A stretch of 52,571 nucleotides of DNA from an uncultured Bacteroidota bacterium (GTDB taxonomy: Bacteria; Bacteroidota; Bacteroidia; Flavobacteriales; Flavobacteriaceae): positions 1 through 52,571 of the forward strand of contig CAIJXW010000023.1 of assembly GCA_903824755.1 (NCBI GenBank), in the 5' to 3' direction. The position numbers and the translations under genes are program-made. How positions within the stretch are numbered: the stretch's first letter is position 1; each line of letters starts with the position of its first letter. Under the pieces are notes generated by a model, which saw only the letters and a list, made by a program, of their open reading frames with translations, was not told the origin of the DNA and did no database searches. Below, piece by piece: positions 28,413-39,448 of this stretch.

Positions 28413-28928
28413 TTATTTTTCAGATTTTTCTTTTTTAGACAATAAAACCGTTCCAATCATGGCGACCAATAATAGGATAGAAGCAAATTCAAATGGCACC
28501 ATATATTCGTTCAATAGTACTTTTCCAAGCACTTTAATAGACTGATAATCTTCACCCAAAACATCATAAGAATCATCGGCAATAGGTTTTGAATTTACAA
28601 AAATGGCTATCAAAATCAAGCTAATCAAACAAAAGGAAACAATTGCTCCGAGCCTTGTAATTCGTGGTTTATGAACTTCATTTTCTTTGTTCAAATTCAT
28701 TAACATTATCGTAAACAAAAACAAAATCATTATCGCCCCAGAATAGACAATTATATGAACAATAGCCAAAAACTGAGCGTTCAACAACAAATAATGTCCC
28801 GCAATCGAGAAAAAACAAATCACTAAATAGATAGCACTATGAATAGGATTGCGACTATAAATAGTCAAAAAAGCAGTCGCTATTGTTATAGCCGCCAAAA
28901 CACAAAAAATTATAAGTAGCATCGACAT
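28413..28928 (-). CDS. nuoJ: NADH-quinone oxidoreductase subunit J
   Basis: RNPIHSAIYLV, IVYSGAIMILFLFTIMLMN. Confidence 0.95.
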   Translation of the reverse strand: MSMLLIIFCVLAAITIATAFLTIYSRNPIHSAIYLVICFFSIAGHYLLLNAQFLAIVHIIVYSGAIMILFLFTIMLMNLNKENEVHKPRITRLGAIVSFCLISLILIAIFVNSKPIADDSYDVLGEDYQSIKVLGKVLLNEYMVPFEFASILLLVAMIGTVLLSKKEKSEK

Positions 28929-29473
28929 TAGTTCGCGTTTTTAAGTTTAGCATTTTGCATCGCCACGTCCAATGGCATTACCAATTTATCTTTTCCAAAT
29001 ATAAAATCTTCTCTTTCATAGCTCGAAGGAACTAAAACCTTTGAAGTCGTCAAATAAATGGCATCTTTTGGACACGCTTCTTCACACAATCCACAAAAAA
29101 TGCAACGCAACATATTGATTTCATAAATCGAAGCATATTTCTCCTCCCGATACAAATGTTTCTCGTTCGGTTTGCGTTCCTCAGCCTTCATCGTGATCGC
29201 CTCAGCAGGACATGACAACGCACACAATCCGCACGCAGTACAGTTTTCTCGCCCTTGCTCATCTCTTTTCAACTGATGCTGCCCCCGATAAACTGGACTC
29301 ATTTCCCGAACTTGTTCCGGATATTGAATCGTTACTTTTCTGCGAAATAAATGGCGTATCGTAATAAATAAACCCTTAATAATCGCAACCAGATACATCT
29401 TTTCCAAAAAAGTCATCTCCTTATTGGAAACCATTTTTTTTCTTCCCGACAAGGAAATGTTTTCTATGTTCAT
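28928..29473 (-). CDS. nuoI: NADH-quinone oxidoreductase subunit I (2x4Fe-4S)
   Basis: CTACGLCALSCPAEAI and CIFCGLCEEACPKDAI. Confidence 0.96.
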   Translation of the reverse strand: MNIENISLSGRKKMVSNKEMTFLEKMYLVAIIKGLFITIRHLFRRKVTIQYPEQVREMSPVYRGQHQLKRDEQGRENCTACGLCALSCPAEAITMKAEERKPNEKHLYREEKYASIYEINMLRCIFCGLCEEACPKDAIYLTTSKVLVPSSYEREDFIFGKDKLVMPLDVAMQNAKLKNAN

Positions 29474-29495
29474 TTTTTATTTTTTTATTTTTGAA

Positions 29496-29570
29496 GCTTT
29501 ATCCTGCTTTCCGTTTCAATCTTTGTTTCACTTCGTTACACAAAGGATTTCCACTTCAATCAGGGCTAGG
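29496..29570 (-). repeat. Intergenic structured repeat, copy C, between nuoH and nuoI
   Basis: Minus strand: AGCCCTGATTGAAGTGGAAATCCTTTGTGTAACGAAGTGAAACAAAGATTGAAACGGAAAGCAGGATAAAGC; stem CTTTGT/ACAAAG. Confidence 0.8.
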
Positions 29571-29611
29571 GCTTTATTTTTTAATTTCAAATTTCAATTT
29601 CAATTTTCTAA

Positions 29612-30667
29612 CTAGAATCCTAAAAACACCATAATATCATGTCTCAAAAGCACAATTCCAGTCACAATAATATTCAAAATCGACAACGGAATTAAAATTC
29701 TCCAACCCAAATGCATCAATTGATCATATCTAAATCTTGGAATTGTCCATCGAACCCACATATAGAAAAATATAAATCCACATATTTTTATAAACAAAAC
29801 GACTATTCCTATACTATTAGCAAGATTCACTCCCCAGTTTTCTACTGCCCAGCTCATTCCAGGATAATTATAACCCCCAAAAAATAATACCGCCAAAATA
29901 GCAGAGGAAATAAACATATTTGCATATTCTGCAAATAGATAAAAGCCCATTTTCATAGAAGAATATTCCGTATGATACCCCCCAATTAATTCACTTTCGC
30001 ATTCGGCCAAGTCAAATGGCGTTCTATTGGTTTCTGCAAAGGCACAAATCAAAAATATTAAAAAAGAGACAGGTTGATAAAATACATTCCAATTCATTCC
30101 TGATTGCTGAGCCGAAATTTCTCGTAAACTCAATGTTCCAGTCATCATCAAAAGGGCAATCATAGAAAGTCCCATCGCCACTTCATAGGAAACCATTTGG
30201 GAAGCAGCACGAACAGCTCCCATCAACGAAAACTTATTGTTTGACGCCCAACCACCTATCATAATTCCATATACTCCCACCGATACAACCCCAAAAATAT
30301 ACAACAACGCAACATCAATATCCGTTGCCTGCAAAATAATATCTCTCCCGAAAAGATGCAATTTATCGCCCCACGGAATTACAGCACTTGTCATCAAAGC
30401 CGTACTCATGGCAATTGCAGGGCCTACAAAAAACAAAAATCGATTAGGTGTATTTGGTTCAAATTCTTCTTTAGAGAATAACTTTAATCCATCTGCAAGG
30501 GGTTGCAAAATCCCGCCTTTTCCAGCTCTATTAGGCCCAATTCGGTCTTGAAGCCAGGCAGCTATTTTTCTTTCGGCAAGTGTTGAATACATTGCCATGA
30601 TCATCGTGATAGCAAATACCGCTAGAATGATGACGCTTTTTTCTATAATGATTGTAGTATCTATCAT
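29612..30667 (-). CDS. nuoH: NADH-quinone oxidoreductase subunit H
   Basis: AERKIAAWLQDRIGPNRAGKGGILQPLADGLKLF, AETNRTPFDLAECESELIGGYHTEYS. Confidence 0.97.
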   Translation of the reverse strand: MIDTTIIIEKSVIILAVFAITMIMAMYSTLAERKIAAWLQDRIGPNRAGKGGILQPLADGLKLFSKEEFEPNTPNRFLFFVGPAIAMSTALMTSAVIPWGDKLHLFGRDIILQATDIDVALLYIFGVVSVGVYGIMIGGWASNNKFSLMGAVRAASQMVSYEVAMGLSMIALLMMTGTLSLREISAQQSGMNWNVFYQPVSFLIFLICAFAETNRTPFDLAECESELIGGYHTEYSSMKMGFYLFAEYANMFISSAILAVLFFGGYNYPGMSWAVENWGVNLANSIGIVVLFIKICGFIFFYMWVRWTIPRFRYDQLMHLGWRILIPLSILNIIVTGIVLLRHDIMVFLGF

Positions 30668-31711
30668 CTAAAGATTGCCTTTTTTAAATTCTTCCTCTTC
30701 TTCTTTGCTCAAAGGAACTTGAACCATACTAATTTTTATACGATCTTCTTCACGCCCTTTCAAGATTTTTGACTCGGTAGCAATATGAACAGGCTCTAGT
30801 TTTCGGTTATATTTATTTTGATTAATAACAGAATCCTTCTCAAATTTTCGAGGGCCTTCTATCACCCAATCCTTAGGGTCTTTATGGTCAAATCGACACC
30901 CGTTACAAATAAATTCCTCAACTTCATGAAATTCATCTTTTCTGCCCGTAACTCTTTGAATTTCATCACCAAACATCCAAACAGTAGTTTTTCCTGAACA
31001 AGTAGGGCAATCTCTATGAGCATTATATGGTTTGTTGAACCAAACTCTCGATTTGAATCGGAATGTTTTATCTGTCAATGCTCCCACTGGGCAAACATCT
31101 ATCATATTTCCAGAAAACTCATTATCTATTGCTTTAGAAATACACGTTGAAATATTAGAATGATCACCTCTATCCATTACCCCATGCACCCGATTGTCCG
31201 TCAATTGATCGGCAACCATTACACATCGATAGCAAAGAATGCAACGATTCATGTGCAATTGAATATTCGGACCAATATCTTCTGGCTCAAAAGTTCTCTT
31301 TTCTTCAACGAATCTCGTTTCTGATTTTCCATGCTTGAAACTCAAATTCTGCAAATCACATTCTCCCGCTTGATCGCAAACAGGACAATCTAAAGGGTGA
31401 TTTATCAACAAGAATTCGGTCACCGATTTTCTCGCTTCCGTTACTCTTTCCGATGATTTGCTGTTTACTTCCATTCCGTCCTGGCAACCCGTTACACAAG
31501 ATGCCATTAATTTTGGCATTGGTCTTGGGTCTGCTTCACTTCCTTTGGCAACTTCTACTAAACAACAACGACATTTTCCGCCGCTACCTTCTAATTTTGA
31601 ATAATAGCACATCGCTGGAGGAACGCTTTCGCCTCCAATCATACGAGCTGCTTGCAGGATTGTTGTTCCTGGAGCTACTTCAATCTCTTGACCGTCTATA
31701 GTTACTTTCAT
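30668..31711 (-). CDS. nuoG: NADH-quinone oxidoreductase subunit G, short form (Fe-S N-terminal part only)
   Basis: 2Fe-2S (CYYSKLEGSGGKCRCC), HPLDCPVCDQAGECDLQ, CILCYRC; only 347 aa; operon position between nuoF and nuoH. Confidence 0.9.
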   Translation of the reverse strand: MKVTIDGQEIEVAPGTTILQAARMIGGESVPPAMCYYSKLEGSGGKCRCCLVEVAKGSEADPRPMPKLMASCVTGCQDGMEVNSKSSERVTEARKSVTEFLLINHPLDCPVCDQAGECDLQNLSFKHGKSETRFVEEKRTFEPEDIGPNIQLHMNRCILCYRCVMVADQLTDNRVHGVMDRGDHSNISTCISKAIDNEFSGNMIDVCPVGALTDKTFRFKSRVWFNKPYNAHRDCPTCSGKTTVWMFGDEIQRVTGRKDEFHEVEEFICNGCRFDHKDPKDWVIEGPRKFEKDSVINQNKYNRKLEPVHIATESKILKGREEDRIKISMVQVPLSKEEEEEFKKGNL

Positions 31712-31800
31712 TTTTATTTGGTTTAAAGTTTCAGGTTAATGTTTAAAGTGATTAGACTTTGATAATTCACTGAAAATTTAGGTACTACTTTTCTATTACT

Positions 31801-33156
31801 TTATGACGTTAAGACTTTTGACTTAACAAAAGGCTCATTCACAAAGTGATCTCTATTTTTTATTTTTTCTGGGAAACGAATGTGATACTCAAATTCATCT
31901 CTAAAATGACGAATCGCTGCTGCCACAGGCCATGCTGCCGCATCACCTAATGGGCAAATCGTATTTCCTTCAATTTTGCTTTGAATACTCAAAAGCAACT
32001 CGATATCTTCCTCACGTCCGTGACCGTTTTCAATTCTATGCAATACTTTTTCCATCCAACCTGTTCCTTCTCGGCAAGGCGAACATTGCCCACAGCTTTC
32101 ATGGTGATAAAATCTTGAGAAATTCCATGTGTTTCTAACAATACAAGACGTATCATTATAGACAATAAATCCTCCAGAACCGAGCATTGAGCCAGATACA
32201 AATCCACCATCACTTAGGGATTCATAAGACATTAGACGGTCTTCCCCGTTGGCTGTTTTATAAATTAAATGCGCTGGCAAAACAGGTACAGAACTTCCTC
32301 CTGGAACAAATGCTTTCAAAGGTCTATCGGAACTCATTCCGCCTAAATATTCGTCAGAATTCATAAATTCATAAACACTTAGACCCAATTCAATTTCATA
32401 TACTCCAGGGTTTTTGATGTGTCCCGAAGCCGAAATTAATTTGGTTCCCGTAGAACGGCCAATTCCTATTTTTGCATAATCGGCACCCGAATTATTTACA
32501 ATCCAAGGCACAGCTGCAATAGTTTCAACGTTGTTCACCACGGTTGGATTAGACCAAAGTCCCGAAACTGCAGGAAATGGCGGCTTGATTCGAGGATTTC
32601 CTCTTTTTCCTTCCAACGATTCTATCAATGCGGTTTCTTCTCCACAAATATAAGCTCCAGCTCCAATTTGAACATACAATTCCAAATCATAGCCTGATCC
32701 TAATATATTTTTTCCTAAAAAACCAGCTGCTTTTGCTTCGGCGATGGCTCTTTCTAATATTTTATAAACCCACATATATTCTCCACGAATATAGATATAG
32801 GATAAATTTGCTCCCAAGGCAAAACTAGAAGTGATCATTCCTTCAATCAATAAGTGAGGAATAAATTCCATCAAATAGCGGTCTTTGAAAGTCCCTGGCT
32901 CTGACTCGTCTGCATTGCAAACTAAGTGTCTTGGTTTTCCTGATTTTTTGTCAATGAAACTCCATTTCATTCCTGCTGGAAAACCGGCACCACCACGACC
33001 ACGAAGCCCCGAAGTTTTTACTTCTTCTACAACTTCATCTGGGGTCATTGTTTTTATTGCTTTTTCCACAGAAGCATAACCCCCATTTTGACGGTATACT
33101 TCGTAGGTTCTAATGCCAGGAACATTTATTTTGTCTAATAATATTTTTTGTGACAT
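31801..33156 (-). CDS. nuoF: NADH-quinone oxidoreductase subunit F
   Basis: GLRGRGGAGFPAGMKWSFI, NADESEPGTFKDR, GAGAYICGEETALIESLEG, SCGQCSPCREGT. Confidence 0.97.
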   Translation of the reverse strand: MSQKILLDKINVPGIRTYEVYRQNGGYASVEKAIKTMTPDEVVEEVKTSGLRGRGGAGFPAGMKWSFIDKKSGKPRHLVCNADESEPGTFKDRYLMEFIPHLLIEGMITSSFALGANLSYIYIRGEYMWVYKILERAIAEAKAAGFLGKNILGSGYDLELYVQIGAGAYICGEETALIESLEGKRGNPRIKPPFPAVSGLWSNPTVVNNVETIAAVPWIVNNSGADYAKIGIGRSTGTKLISASGHIKNPGVYEIELGLSVYEFMNSDEYLGGMSSDRPLKAFVPGGSSVPVLPAHLIYKTANGEDRLMSYESLSDGGFVSGSMLGSGGFIVYNDTSCIVRNTWNFSRFYHHESCGQCSPCREGTGWMEKVLHRIENGHGREEDIELLLSIQSKIEGNTICPLGDAAAWPVAAAIRHFRDEFEYHIRFPEKIKNRDHFVNEPFVKSKVLTS

Positions 33157-33157
33157 A

Positions 33158-33688
33158 TTATTTATCGTGTAACGTAATTTTATCTTCTTTACAATCAACA
33201 ATCAATTGATCGATTTTTTCTTTGGTTAGATGCTCTTTATAGTAATCTCCAAGTTGCATCATCGGAGCATATCCACAAGCACCAAGACATTCCACACCTC
33301 TCACCTCAAAAAGGCCGTCGGCGGTTGGTTCTCCTACTTTAACGCCTAATTTCTCGCATGTATAATCCATCAAATCTTCTACGCCATTCAAACAGCAAGG
33401 GGAGGTTTGACAAAATTCAAACATATATTTCCCAATAGGTCTTTGATTGAACATCGTATAAAAAGAAACAACTTCATAGACTTCAATTGGTTTGAGTCTC
33501 AAAATTTCGGCTACTTTATCCATTAATTCGATGCTCAACCAATTGTCGTGAGCATCTTGAACTTCGTGCAAAACAGGCAATAAAGCCGATTTTATTTTGT
33601 CTTCAGGATAATGGCTAATCAATTCATTGATGCGAACCATCAACGATTCTGTGATATTTATTTCTTGTTTGTAATGTGTATGTTCCAT
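33158..33688 (-). CDS. nuoE: NADH-quinone oxidoreductase subunit E
   Basis: SFYTMFNQRPIGKYMFEFCQTSPCCLNG, VECLGACGYAPMMQ. Confidence 0.96.
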   Translation of the reverse strand: MEHTHYKQEINITESLMVRINELISHYPEDKIKSALLPVLHEVQDAHDNWLSIELMDKVAEILRLKPIEVYEVVSFYTMFNQRPIGKYMFEFCQTSPCCLNGVEDLMDYTCEKLGVKVGEPTADGLFEVRGVECLGACGYAPMMQLGDYYKEHLTKEKIDQLIVDCKEDKITLHDK

Positions 33689-33755
33689 TTTTTATTATTT
33701 TGAATTTTGAATTTTCAATGAAATCAGATCATTAATAATTCAAAATTTATAATTT

Positions 33756-34991
33756 TTATGCGTCTAATTCTCCTGCTATAACATTCAAACTCGACAATAT
33801 TACAATTGCATCTGAAAGCATCGATCCTTTTATCATTTCAGGATAGGCTTGATAATAAATAAAGCAAGGTCTTCTGAAATGCAATCTATAAGGTGTTCTG
33901 CTGCCATCGGTTACTAAATAAAAACCAAGTTCGCCGTTTCCGCCTTCTACCGCATGATAGATTTCTGCTACGGGAACTGGCACTTCGCCCATTACAATTT
34001 TGAAATGGTAAATAAGCGATTCCATATTGTTATAAACATCTTCTTTTGGAGGTAAATAATAATCAGGAACATCTGCATGATAAGGGCCTTCTGGCATTTT
34101 TGCTAATGCTTGTTTGATGATGCTAATGCTTTCCCAAACTTCTGCATTACGAACACAAAAACGATCATACGTATCGCCCGATTTTCCTACTGGTACAATA
34201 AAATCAAAATCTTCATAGGAAGAATAAGGTTGCGCCACCCGAACATCATAATCTACTCCTGCTGCTCGAAGATTTGGACCTGTAAACCCATAGGCCATTG
34301 CTTTTTCGGCGGTGATTGCACCTACGTTTACGGTTCTATCAATAAAAATTCTGTTTCTTTCAAATAGGTTTTCGAACTCTTTCCAAGCGATTGGAAATTC
34401 TTCTAAGAAAACGTCTAATTTTCGGAAAGCTTCTGGCGACCAATCTCTTTCGAAACCGCCAATTCTCCCCATATTTGTCGTTAATCTAGCACCACAAATT
34501 TCTTCATATATTTCATATACTTTTTCTCTAAATTGAAATACATAAAGAAAACCAGTATAGGCACCAGTATCTACTCCTAGAATAGAATTGCAAATCAAGT
34601 GATCGGTAATTCTAGCCAATTCCATTACGATAACTCGAAGATATTGAGCTCTTTTTGGCACTTCGATATCTAATAATTTTTCTAATGTCATCCACCAACC
34701 CATATTATTGATAGGGGAAGAACAATAGTTCATTCGATCGGTTAGCGGCGTGATTTGATAAAAAGGACGATTTTCGGCAATTTTCTCAAATGCTCTATGA
34801 ATGTATCCAATTGTAGGTTCGGCTTCCAATATTCGTTCGCCGTCCATCAATAGGATATTCTGAAAAATTCCGTGAGTTGCTGGGTGAGTTGGGCCTAAAT
34901 TAAGAATCGAAAGCTCGCTTCCGTCTTCATTAAGTCGATTTTTTATAATCTCAGCATATCGATGCTCTGGTGGTAATAATAGTTCTGACAT
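33756..34991 (-). CDS. nuoD: NADH-quinone oxidoreductase subunit D
   Basis: LNLGPTHPATHGIFQNIL, IGYIHRAFEKIAE, NNMGWW. Confidence 0.97.
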   Translation of the reverse strand: MSELLLPPEHRYAEIIKNRLNEDGSELSILNLGPTHPATHGIFQNILLMDGERILEAEPTIGYIHRAFEKIAENRPFYQITPLTDRMNYCSSPINNMGWWMTLEKLLDIEVPKRAQYLRVIVMELARITDHLICNSILGVDTGAYTGFLYVFQFREKVYEIYEEICGARLTTNMGRIGGFERDWSPEAFRKLDVFLEEFPIAWKEFENLFERNRIFIDRTVNVGAITAEKAMAYGFTGPNLRAAGVDYDVRVAQPYSSYEDFDFIVPVGKSGDTYDRFCVRNAEVWESISIIKQALAKMPEGPYHADVPDYYLPPKEDVYNNMESLIYHFKIVMGEVPVPVAEIYHAVEGGNGELGFYLVTDGSRTPYRLHFRRPCFIYYQAYPEMIKGSMLSDAIVILSSLNVIAGELDA

Positions 34992-35016
34992 TTATTGAAT
35001 GTGAAAAATTATATTT

Positions 35017-35538
35017 TTAGTAATTGTCTATTGTTCTTCCAAAAAAACGGTCGTCTTTGTCCGTTCTTCCGCCATCTTCCATCGGAAATTCTTTTCGCAT
35101 TGGAAACGAGATCATTTCGTCCATATTCAAGATACGTTTCAATTGTGGGTGTCCGATAAAATTAATTCCATAAAAATCATAAGTCTCTCTCTCCATCCAG
35201 TTTGCTGAAGGAAAAATAGTAGAGACTGTTTTTATTTCTGGAGAATTTCCATCAAGGAATACTTTCAATTTTAACCGCACATTATCCACCCAATTATGAA
35301 GGTGATAAACAACTGCAAACTGACTGTTTGTTTCGTTTTCAGGATAATGAATTCCGCATAAATCGGTAAGAAAATTGAAACGTAAAGTTTCGTCATTTTT
35401 AAGAAAAAGCAAAACCGCAGTAATTTTATCGGAAGCTACTTCAAGCGAGAAAATAGATTTTTCTTGATTGAAATTAAAAACGCTTTCGCCAAATGTTGCA
35501 GTTAATTTATCTTGAATTTGAGTGGTTTCTAGAGCCAT
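35017..35538 (-). CDS. nuoC: NADH-quinone oxidoreductase subunit C
   Basis: FPSANWMERETYDFYGINFIGHPQLKRIL, PMRKEFPME. Confidence 0.95.
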   Translation of the reverse strand: MALETTQIQDKLTATFGESVFNFNQEKSIFSLEVASDKITAVLLFLKNDETLRFNFLTDLCGIHYPENETNSQFAVVYHLHNWVDNVRLKLKVFLDGNSPEIKTVSTIFPSANWMERETYDFYGINFIGHPQLKRILNMDEMISFPMRKEFPMEDGGRTDKDDRFFGRTIDNY

Positions 35539-36086
35539 TATTTTATGTTATAAGAAGCTAATAATTCTTGATATTCTGGCGAACTTCTTCTGCGAACAGA
35601 TTCGTTTTTTACAATTTCTTGCAATTTCATTACGCCATCTACAATTTGTTCTGGTCTTGGAGGGCAACCTGGCACATAAACATCAACGGGAATCACCTTG
35701 TCTATTCCTTGAAGAACGGAGTAGGTGTCAAAAATTCCTCCAGACGATGCGCAGGCACCAACGGCAATAACCCATCTAGGTTCTGACATTTGCTCATATA
35801 CTTGACGTAGAATGGGTGCCATTTTTTTAGAAATAGTTCCCATCACTAAAAGCATATCGGCTTGACGAGGAGAAAAACTCACTCTTTCTGAACCGAAACG
35901 GGCTAAATCATAGTGTGATGCCATCGTGGCCATAAATTCTATTCCACAACAAGACGTGGCAAACGGCAATGGCCAAAGCGAATTTGCTCTTGCTAATCCG
36001 ACAACATCATTTAGCTTTGTGGCGAAGAAACCTTCTCCTACAACTCCTTCTGGTGCTTCAACCATTTTTATTTTAGACTCAGTCAT
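35538..36086 (-). CDS. nuoB: NADH-quinone oxidoreductase subunit B
   Basis: [47 protein letters not shown]. Confidence 0.97.
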   Translation of the reverse strand: MTESKIKMVEAPEGVVGEGFFATKLNDVVGLARANSLWPLPFATSCCGIEFMATMASHYDLARFGSERVSFSPRQADMLLVMGTISKKMAPILRQVYEQMSEPRWVIAVGACASSGGIFDTYSVLQGIDKVIPVDVYVPGCPPRPEQIVDGVMKLQEIVKNESVRRRSSPEYQELLASYNIK

Positions 36087-36148
36087 TTGTTTTATTTTAA
36101 ATTATAAAATTGAAAAAATCAATATAATTCAACATTAAAATAATTATT

Positions 36149-36514
36149 TTATTCCCACTCTAGGGCTTTCTTTTTTACGATATAGAAAAAGCCTACTAAA
36201 AGCAAAAGCATGAAAATCACCATTTTTATCATTCCTTCAATTCCTAGTTCTTTAAAGTTGATTGCCCAAGGATATAGGAATATCACTTCTACATCAAAAA
36301 GAACGAAAAGGATAGCGACCAAAAAATATTTTACAGAAAACGGAATTCTTGCATTTCCCACTGATTCAATCCCACATTCGAAGTTTACATCTTTGTGTTG
36401 TGATTTTCTTTTTGGCCCCAAAAAGCTAGAAACGATAATGGTTCCAACGACAAATCCAACGGCAAGAAGAAATTGCATCAGAATAGGAAAATAGCTTAGT
36501 TGATTTGTTTGCAT
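36149..36514 (-). CDS. nuoA: NADH-quinone oxidoreductase subunit A
   Basis: FECGIESVGNARIPFSVKYFLVAILFVLFDVEVIFLYPWA; start set at MQTNQLS. Confidence 0.95.
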   Translation of the reverse strand: MQTNQLSYFPILMQFLLAVGFVVGTIIVSSFLGPKRKSQHKDVNFECGIESVGNARIPFSVKYFLVAILFVLFDVEVIFLYPWAINFKELGIEGMIKMVIFMLLLLVGFFYIVKKKALEWE

Positions 36515-36675
36515 GTGCTTACTATTTTGACTTTTAAAAATTACATGCAAAGGTAAGTTTTCAATAATTAATTACCAATACAATACTCAAAATTCATTTT
36601 CTTTTTTTTTGCCTCAAACCTAATTTTTATTAATTATAAATAAGCAAGAATTTTATTTAAGGACAAACGATAACA

Positions 36676-36707
36676 AAAAAAAACGTCCCGATAATTTCGG
36701 GACGTTA
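36676..36707 (-). terminator. Terminator after csp
   Basis: AAAAACGTCCCGA-taat-TTCGGGACGTT. Confidence 0.75.
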
Positions 36708-36742
36708 ATACACTCTAGGTAACAAAAATAATATATATATTT

Positions 36743-36943
36743 TTAGTCTTCAAGAACTGCTACTTGAGCAGCTACTTTACCTTTTCTTCCTTCTTCTTCT
36801 TCATAACTAACTCTGTCACCTTCACGAAGTTCTTCCGCTCTGATTCCTGAAGCATGTACGAAAATGTCTTTACCTGTTTCTTCATCTGTAATGAATCCGT
36901 AACCTTTTGATTCATTGAAAAATTTAACTGTACCTGTACGCAT
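36743..36943 (-). CDS. Cold-shock domain protein
   Basis: MRTGTVKFFNESKGYGFITDEETGKDIFVHASGI. Confidence 0.95.
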   Translation of the reverse strand: MRTGTVKFFNESKGYGFITDEETGKDIFVHASGIRAEELREGDRVSYEEEEGRKGKVAAQVAVLED

Positions 36944-37192
36944 TGTAATAATAATAATAATTTATAATGTGACAAATGTAAACTTATTTATAATACGAAA
37001 TTCAATCCAATTAATTTTTTTTGCAAAAATATTGATATTCAACGTTTTCGAACATTTTTTTTCGATAAAATGCGGAATAGTACTTTCTATTTTTCCTGCA
37101 TTTAGGATTAAATTTTTAATAGTCAGATTTATAGGGATAGTTGAAATAGGCTTGAATTAGTATCAAAAAACTAGAAAGCAAAATTATAGATC

Positions 37193-37233
37193 AAAAAAAA
37201 AGCCCCAATCCTGAATGAAATGGGGCGTATTTT
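37193..37233 (-). terminator. Terminator after aspS
   Basis: AAAAAAAAGCCCCA...TGGGGCgtatttt. Confidence 0.65.
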
Positions 37234-37243
37234 AATTTTAAAT

Positions 37244-38995
37244 CTATTTCACATCTAGTTGAATATGCAGTTCGTTCAGCTGGGTGTTATCGATTATTGA
37301 TGGGGCATCAATCATCACATCGCGACCAGAGTTGTTTTTTGGAAAAGCAATAAAATCTCGAATTGTTTCTTGTCCGCCCAAAATGGCAACTAATCGGTCC
37401 AATCCAAACGCTAATCCACCGTGTGGGGGAGCTCCAAATTGAAACGCGTCCATCAAGAAACCAAATTGTTCTTTGGCACCTTCTTCGGTGAAACCTAAAT
37501 ATTTGAACATTAATTGTTGCGTTGCTTTATCGTGAATTCTAATCGAACCGCCGCCTATTTCGTTTCCGTTCAAGACCATATCATAGGCATTGGCTCGTAC
37601 TTTTCCTGGATTGGTTTCTAGCAAATGCATGTCTTCTGGTTTTGGTGAGGTAAACGGGTGGTGCATTGCGTGATAACGACCTGTCTCTTCTTCAAATTCT
37701 AATAATGGAAAATCGACTACCCAAAGTGGGGCAAATTCTGCTGGATTTCTCAAGCCTAAACGTGTAGCCAATTCCATTCGCAAAGCCGAAAGTTGGGTTC
37801 TTGTTTTGTCGGCTGGGCCAGAAAGAACAAAAATCATATCGCCTGGTTTTGCACCTGTAATTTTGGCCCAATTTGCCAAATCGTCTTGGTCATAAAATTT
37901 ATCTACTGATGATTTATAGGTTCCGTCTTCGTTGCATTTTACATAAACCATTCCTAAAGCCCCAATTTGAGGGCGTTTCATCCAGTCTATTAGCGCGTCA
38001 ATTTCTTTACGGGTATATTCACTTGTTCCAGGTGCCGCAATTCCAACTACTAATTCGGCGGTATTAAAAACTGGAAAATCTTTGTGTTGAGCAACTTCGT
38101 TTAACTCGCCAAACTCCATTCCGAAGCGGATATCTGGTTTGTCATTTCCGTAGGTTTTCATGGCATAATCATAGGTAATTCTTGGAAACTTCTCTACTTC
38201 GATACCTTTTATTTCTTTCAATAAATGACGTGTCAATCCTTCAAAAACATTCAAAATGTCTTCTTGTTCAACAAATGCCATTTCGCAATCAATCTGAGTG
38301 AATTCGGGTTGTCTATCGGCACGTAAATCTTCATCACGGAAACATTTCACGATTTGAAAATACTTGTCCATTCCGCCCACCATCAATAATTGTTTGAAGG
38401 TTTGAGGCGATTGTGGCAATGCATAAAATTGTCCTGCATTCATTCGGCTTGGCACCACAAAATCTCTTGCTCCTTCTGGAGTTGACTTGATTAAATAGGG
38501 AGTTTCTACTTCGCAAAAATCCAAATCAGAAAGATATTTTCTTACTTCCATGGTCACTTTATGGCGAAAAAGCAAGTTGTTTTTCACAGGATTTCTCCGA
38601 ATATCGAGATAGCGGTATTTCATTCTGATGTCTTCGCCGCCGTCAGTATCATCTTCGATAGTAAAGGGAGGCGTCAAAGCAGCGTTTAGAATTGTCATTT
38701 CTGAGACCAAAATTTCGATGTCGCCAGTTGCCATATTTGCGTTTTTTGATTCCCGCTCAATAACGGTTCCTTTCACTTGGATTACAAATTCGCGACCGAG
38801 AGTTTTTGCCAATTCAAAAATCGATTTTTCGGTACGACTTTCGTCAAATAACAATTGCGTTATGCCATAACGATCCCTCAAATCTACCCAATTCATAAAC
38901 CCTTTGTCTCTCGATTTCTGAACCCAGCCAGCAAGTGTAACTTCTTTATTTATGTGAGCAGCGTTCAATTCGCCACAAGAATGACTTCTATACAT
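37244..38995 (-). CDS. aspS: Aspartate--tRNA ligase
   Basis: [70 protein letters not shown]; start set at MYRSHSCGE. Confidence 0.97.
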   Translation of the reverse strand: MYRSHSCGELNAAHINKEVTLAGWVQKSRDKGFMNWVDLRDRYGITQLLFDESRTEKSIFELAKTLGREFVIQVKGTVIERESKNANMATGDIEILVSEMTILNAALTPPFTIEDDTDGGEDIRMKYRYLDIRRNPVKNNLLFRHKVTMEVRKYLSDLDFCEVETPYLIKSTPEGARDFVVPSRMNAGQFYALPQSPQTFKQLLMVGGMDKYFQIVKCFRDEDLRADRQPEFTQIDCEMAFVEQEDILNVFEGLTRHLLKEIKGIEVEKFPRITYDYAMKTYGNDKPDIRFGMEFGELNEVAQHKDFPVFNTAELVVGIAAPGTSEYTRKEIDALIDWMKRPQIGALGMVYVKCNEDGTYKSSVDKFYDQDDLANWAKITGAKPGDMIFVLSGPADKTRTQLSALRMELATRLGLRNPAEFAPLWVVDFPLLEFEEETGRYHAMHHPFTSPKPEDMHLLETNPGKVRANAYDMVLNGNEIGGGSIRIHDKATQQLMFKYLGFTEEGAKEQFGFLMDAFQFGAPPHGGLAFGLDRLVAILGGQETIRDFIAFPKNNSGRDVMIDAPSIIDNTQLNELHIQLDVK

Positions 38996-39448
38996 TTTCA
39001 AAATTTTATGCCACAAATTTAAGACTAATTATGAATATATGAATACCGAAAATTGAAAGATTAGAAAATCGATTTAAATCGGGTTTAAAAACGCCTAAAA
39101 GCAGTAATTATTTTGGGAGTTATTTTTGCTGTTGGAGTGAGGACAACGGAAGCCATTCTGAGGAGGTAGGGGGGAGCAAACCCAATGGTTATGATTTATT
39201 GCTTCAGGAATTCAGACTCATATAGTTTTGGTGAGAGACTGGCTTTGCAAATGTAACTACAAATAGCAATAAAAGATTTTTCGAAACTGTTAAATTTTCA
39301 AAAAAAGATTTTTATTGCATTTCCTTGTCAGGAGTGGGTTCAGGAGGGTTTTTCGGGACGATTTTTGAGCTAAAAAAAGGTGATTCTGTGGCTAAAATAC
39401 AGTCGTTTTTAAAGTCGAATTTTGTTCGAAAATCGCTCTTTGAACCGC

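Noticed and set aside
36772-36975. 67-aa ORF overlapping csp
   Set aside because: Alternative frame of the clear cold-shock protein gene.
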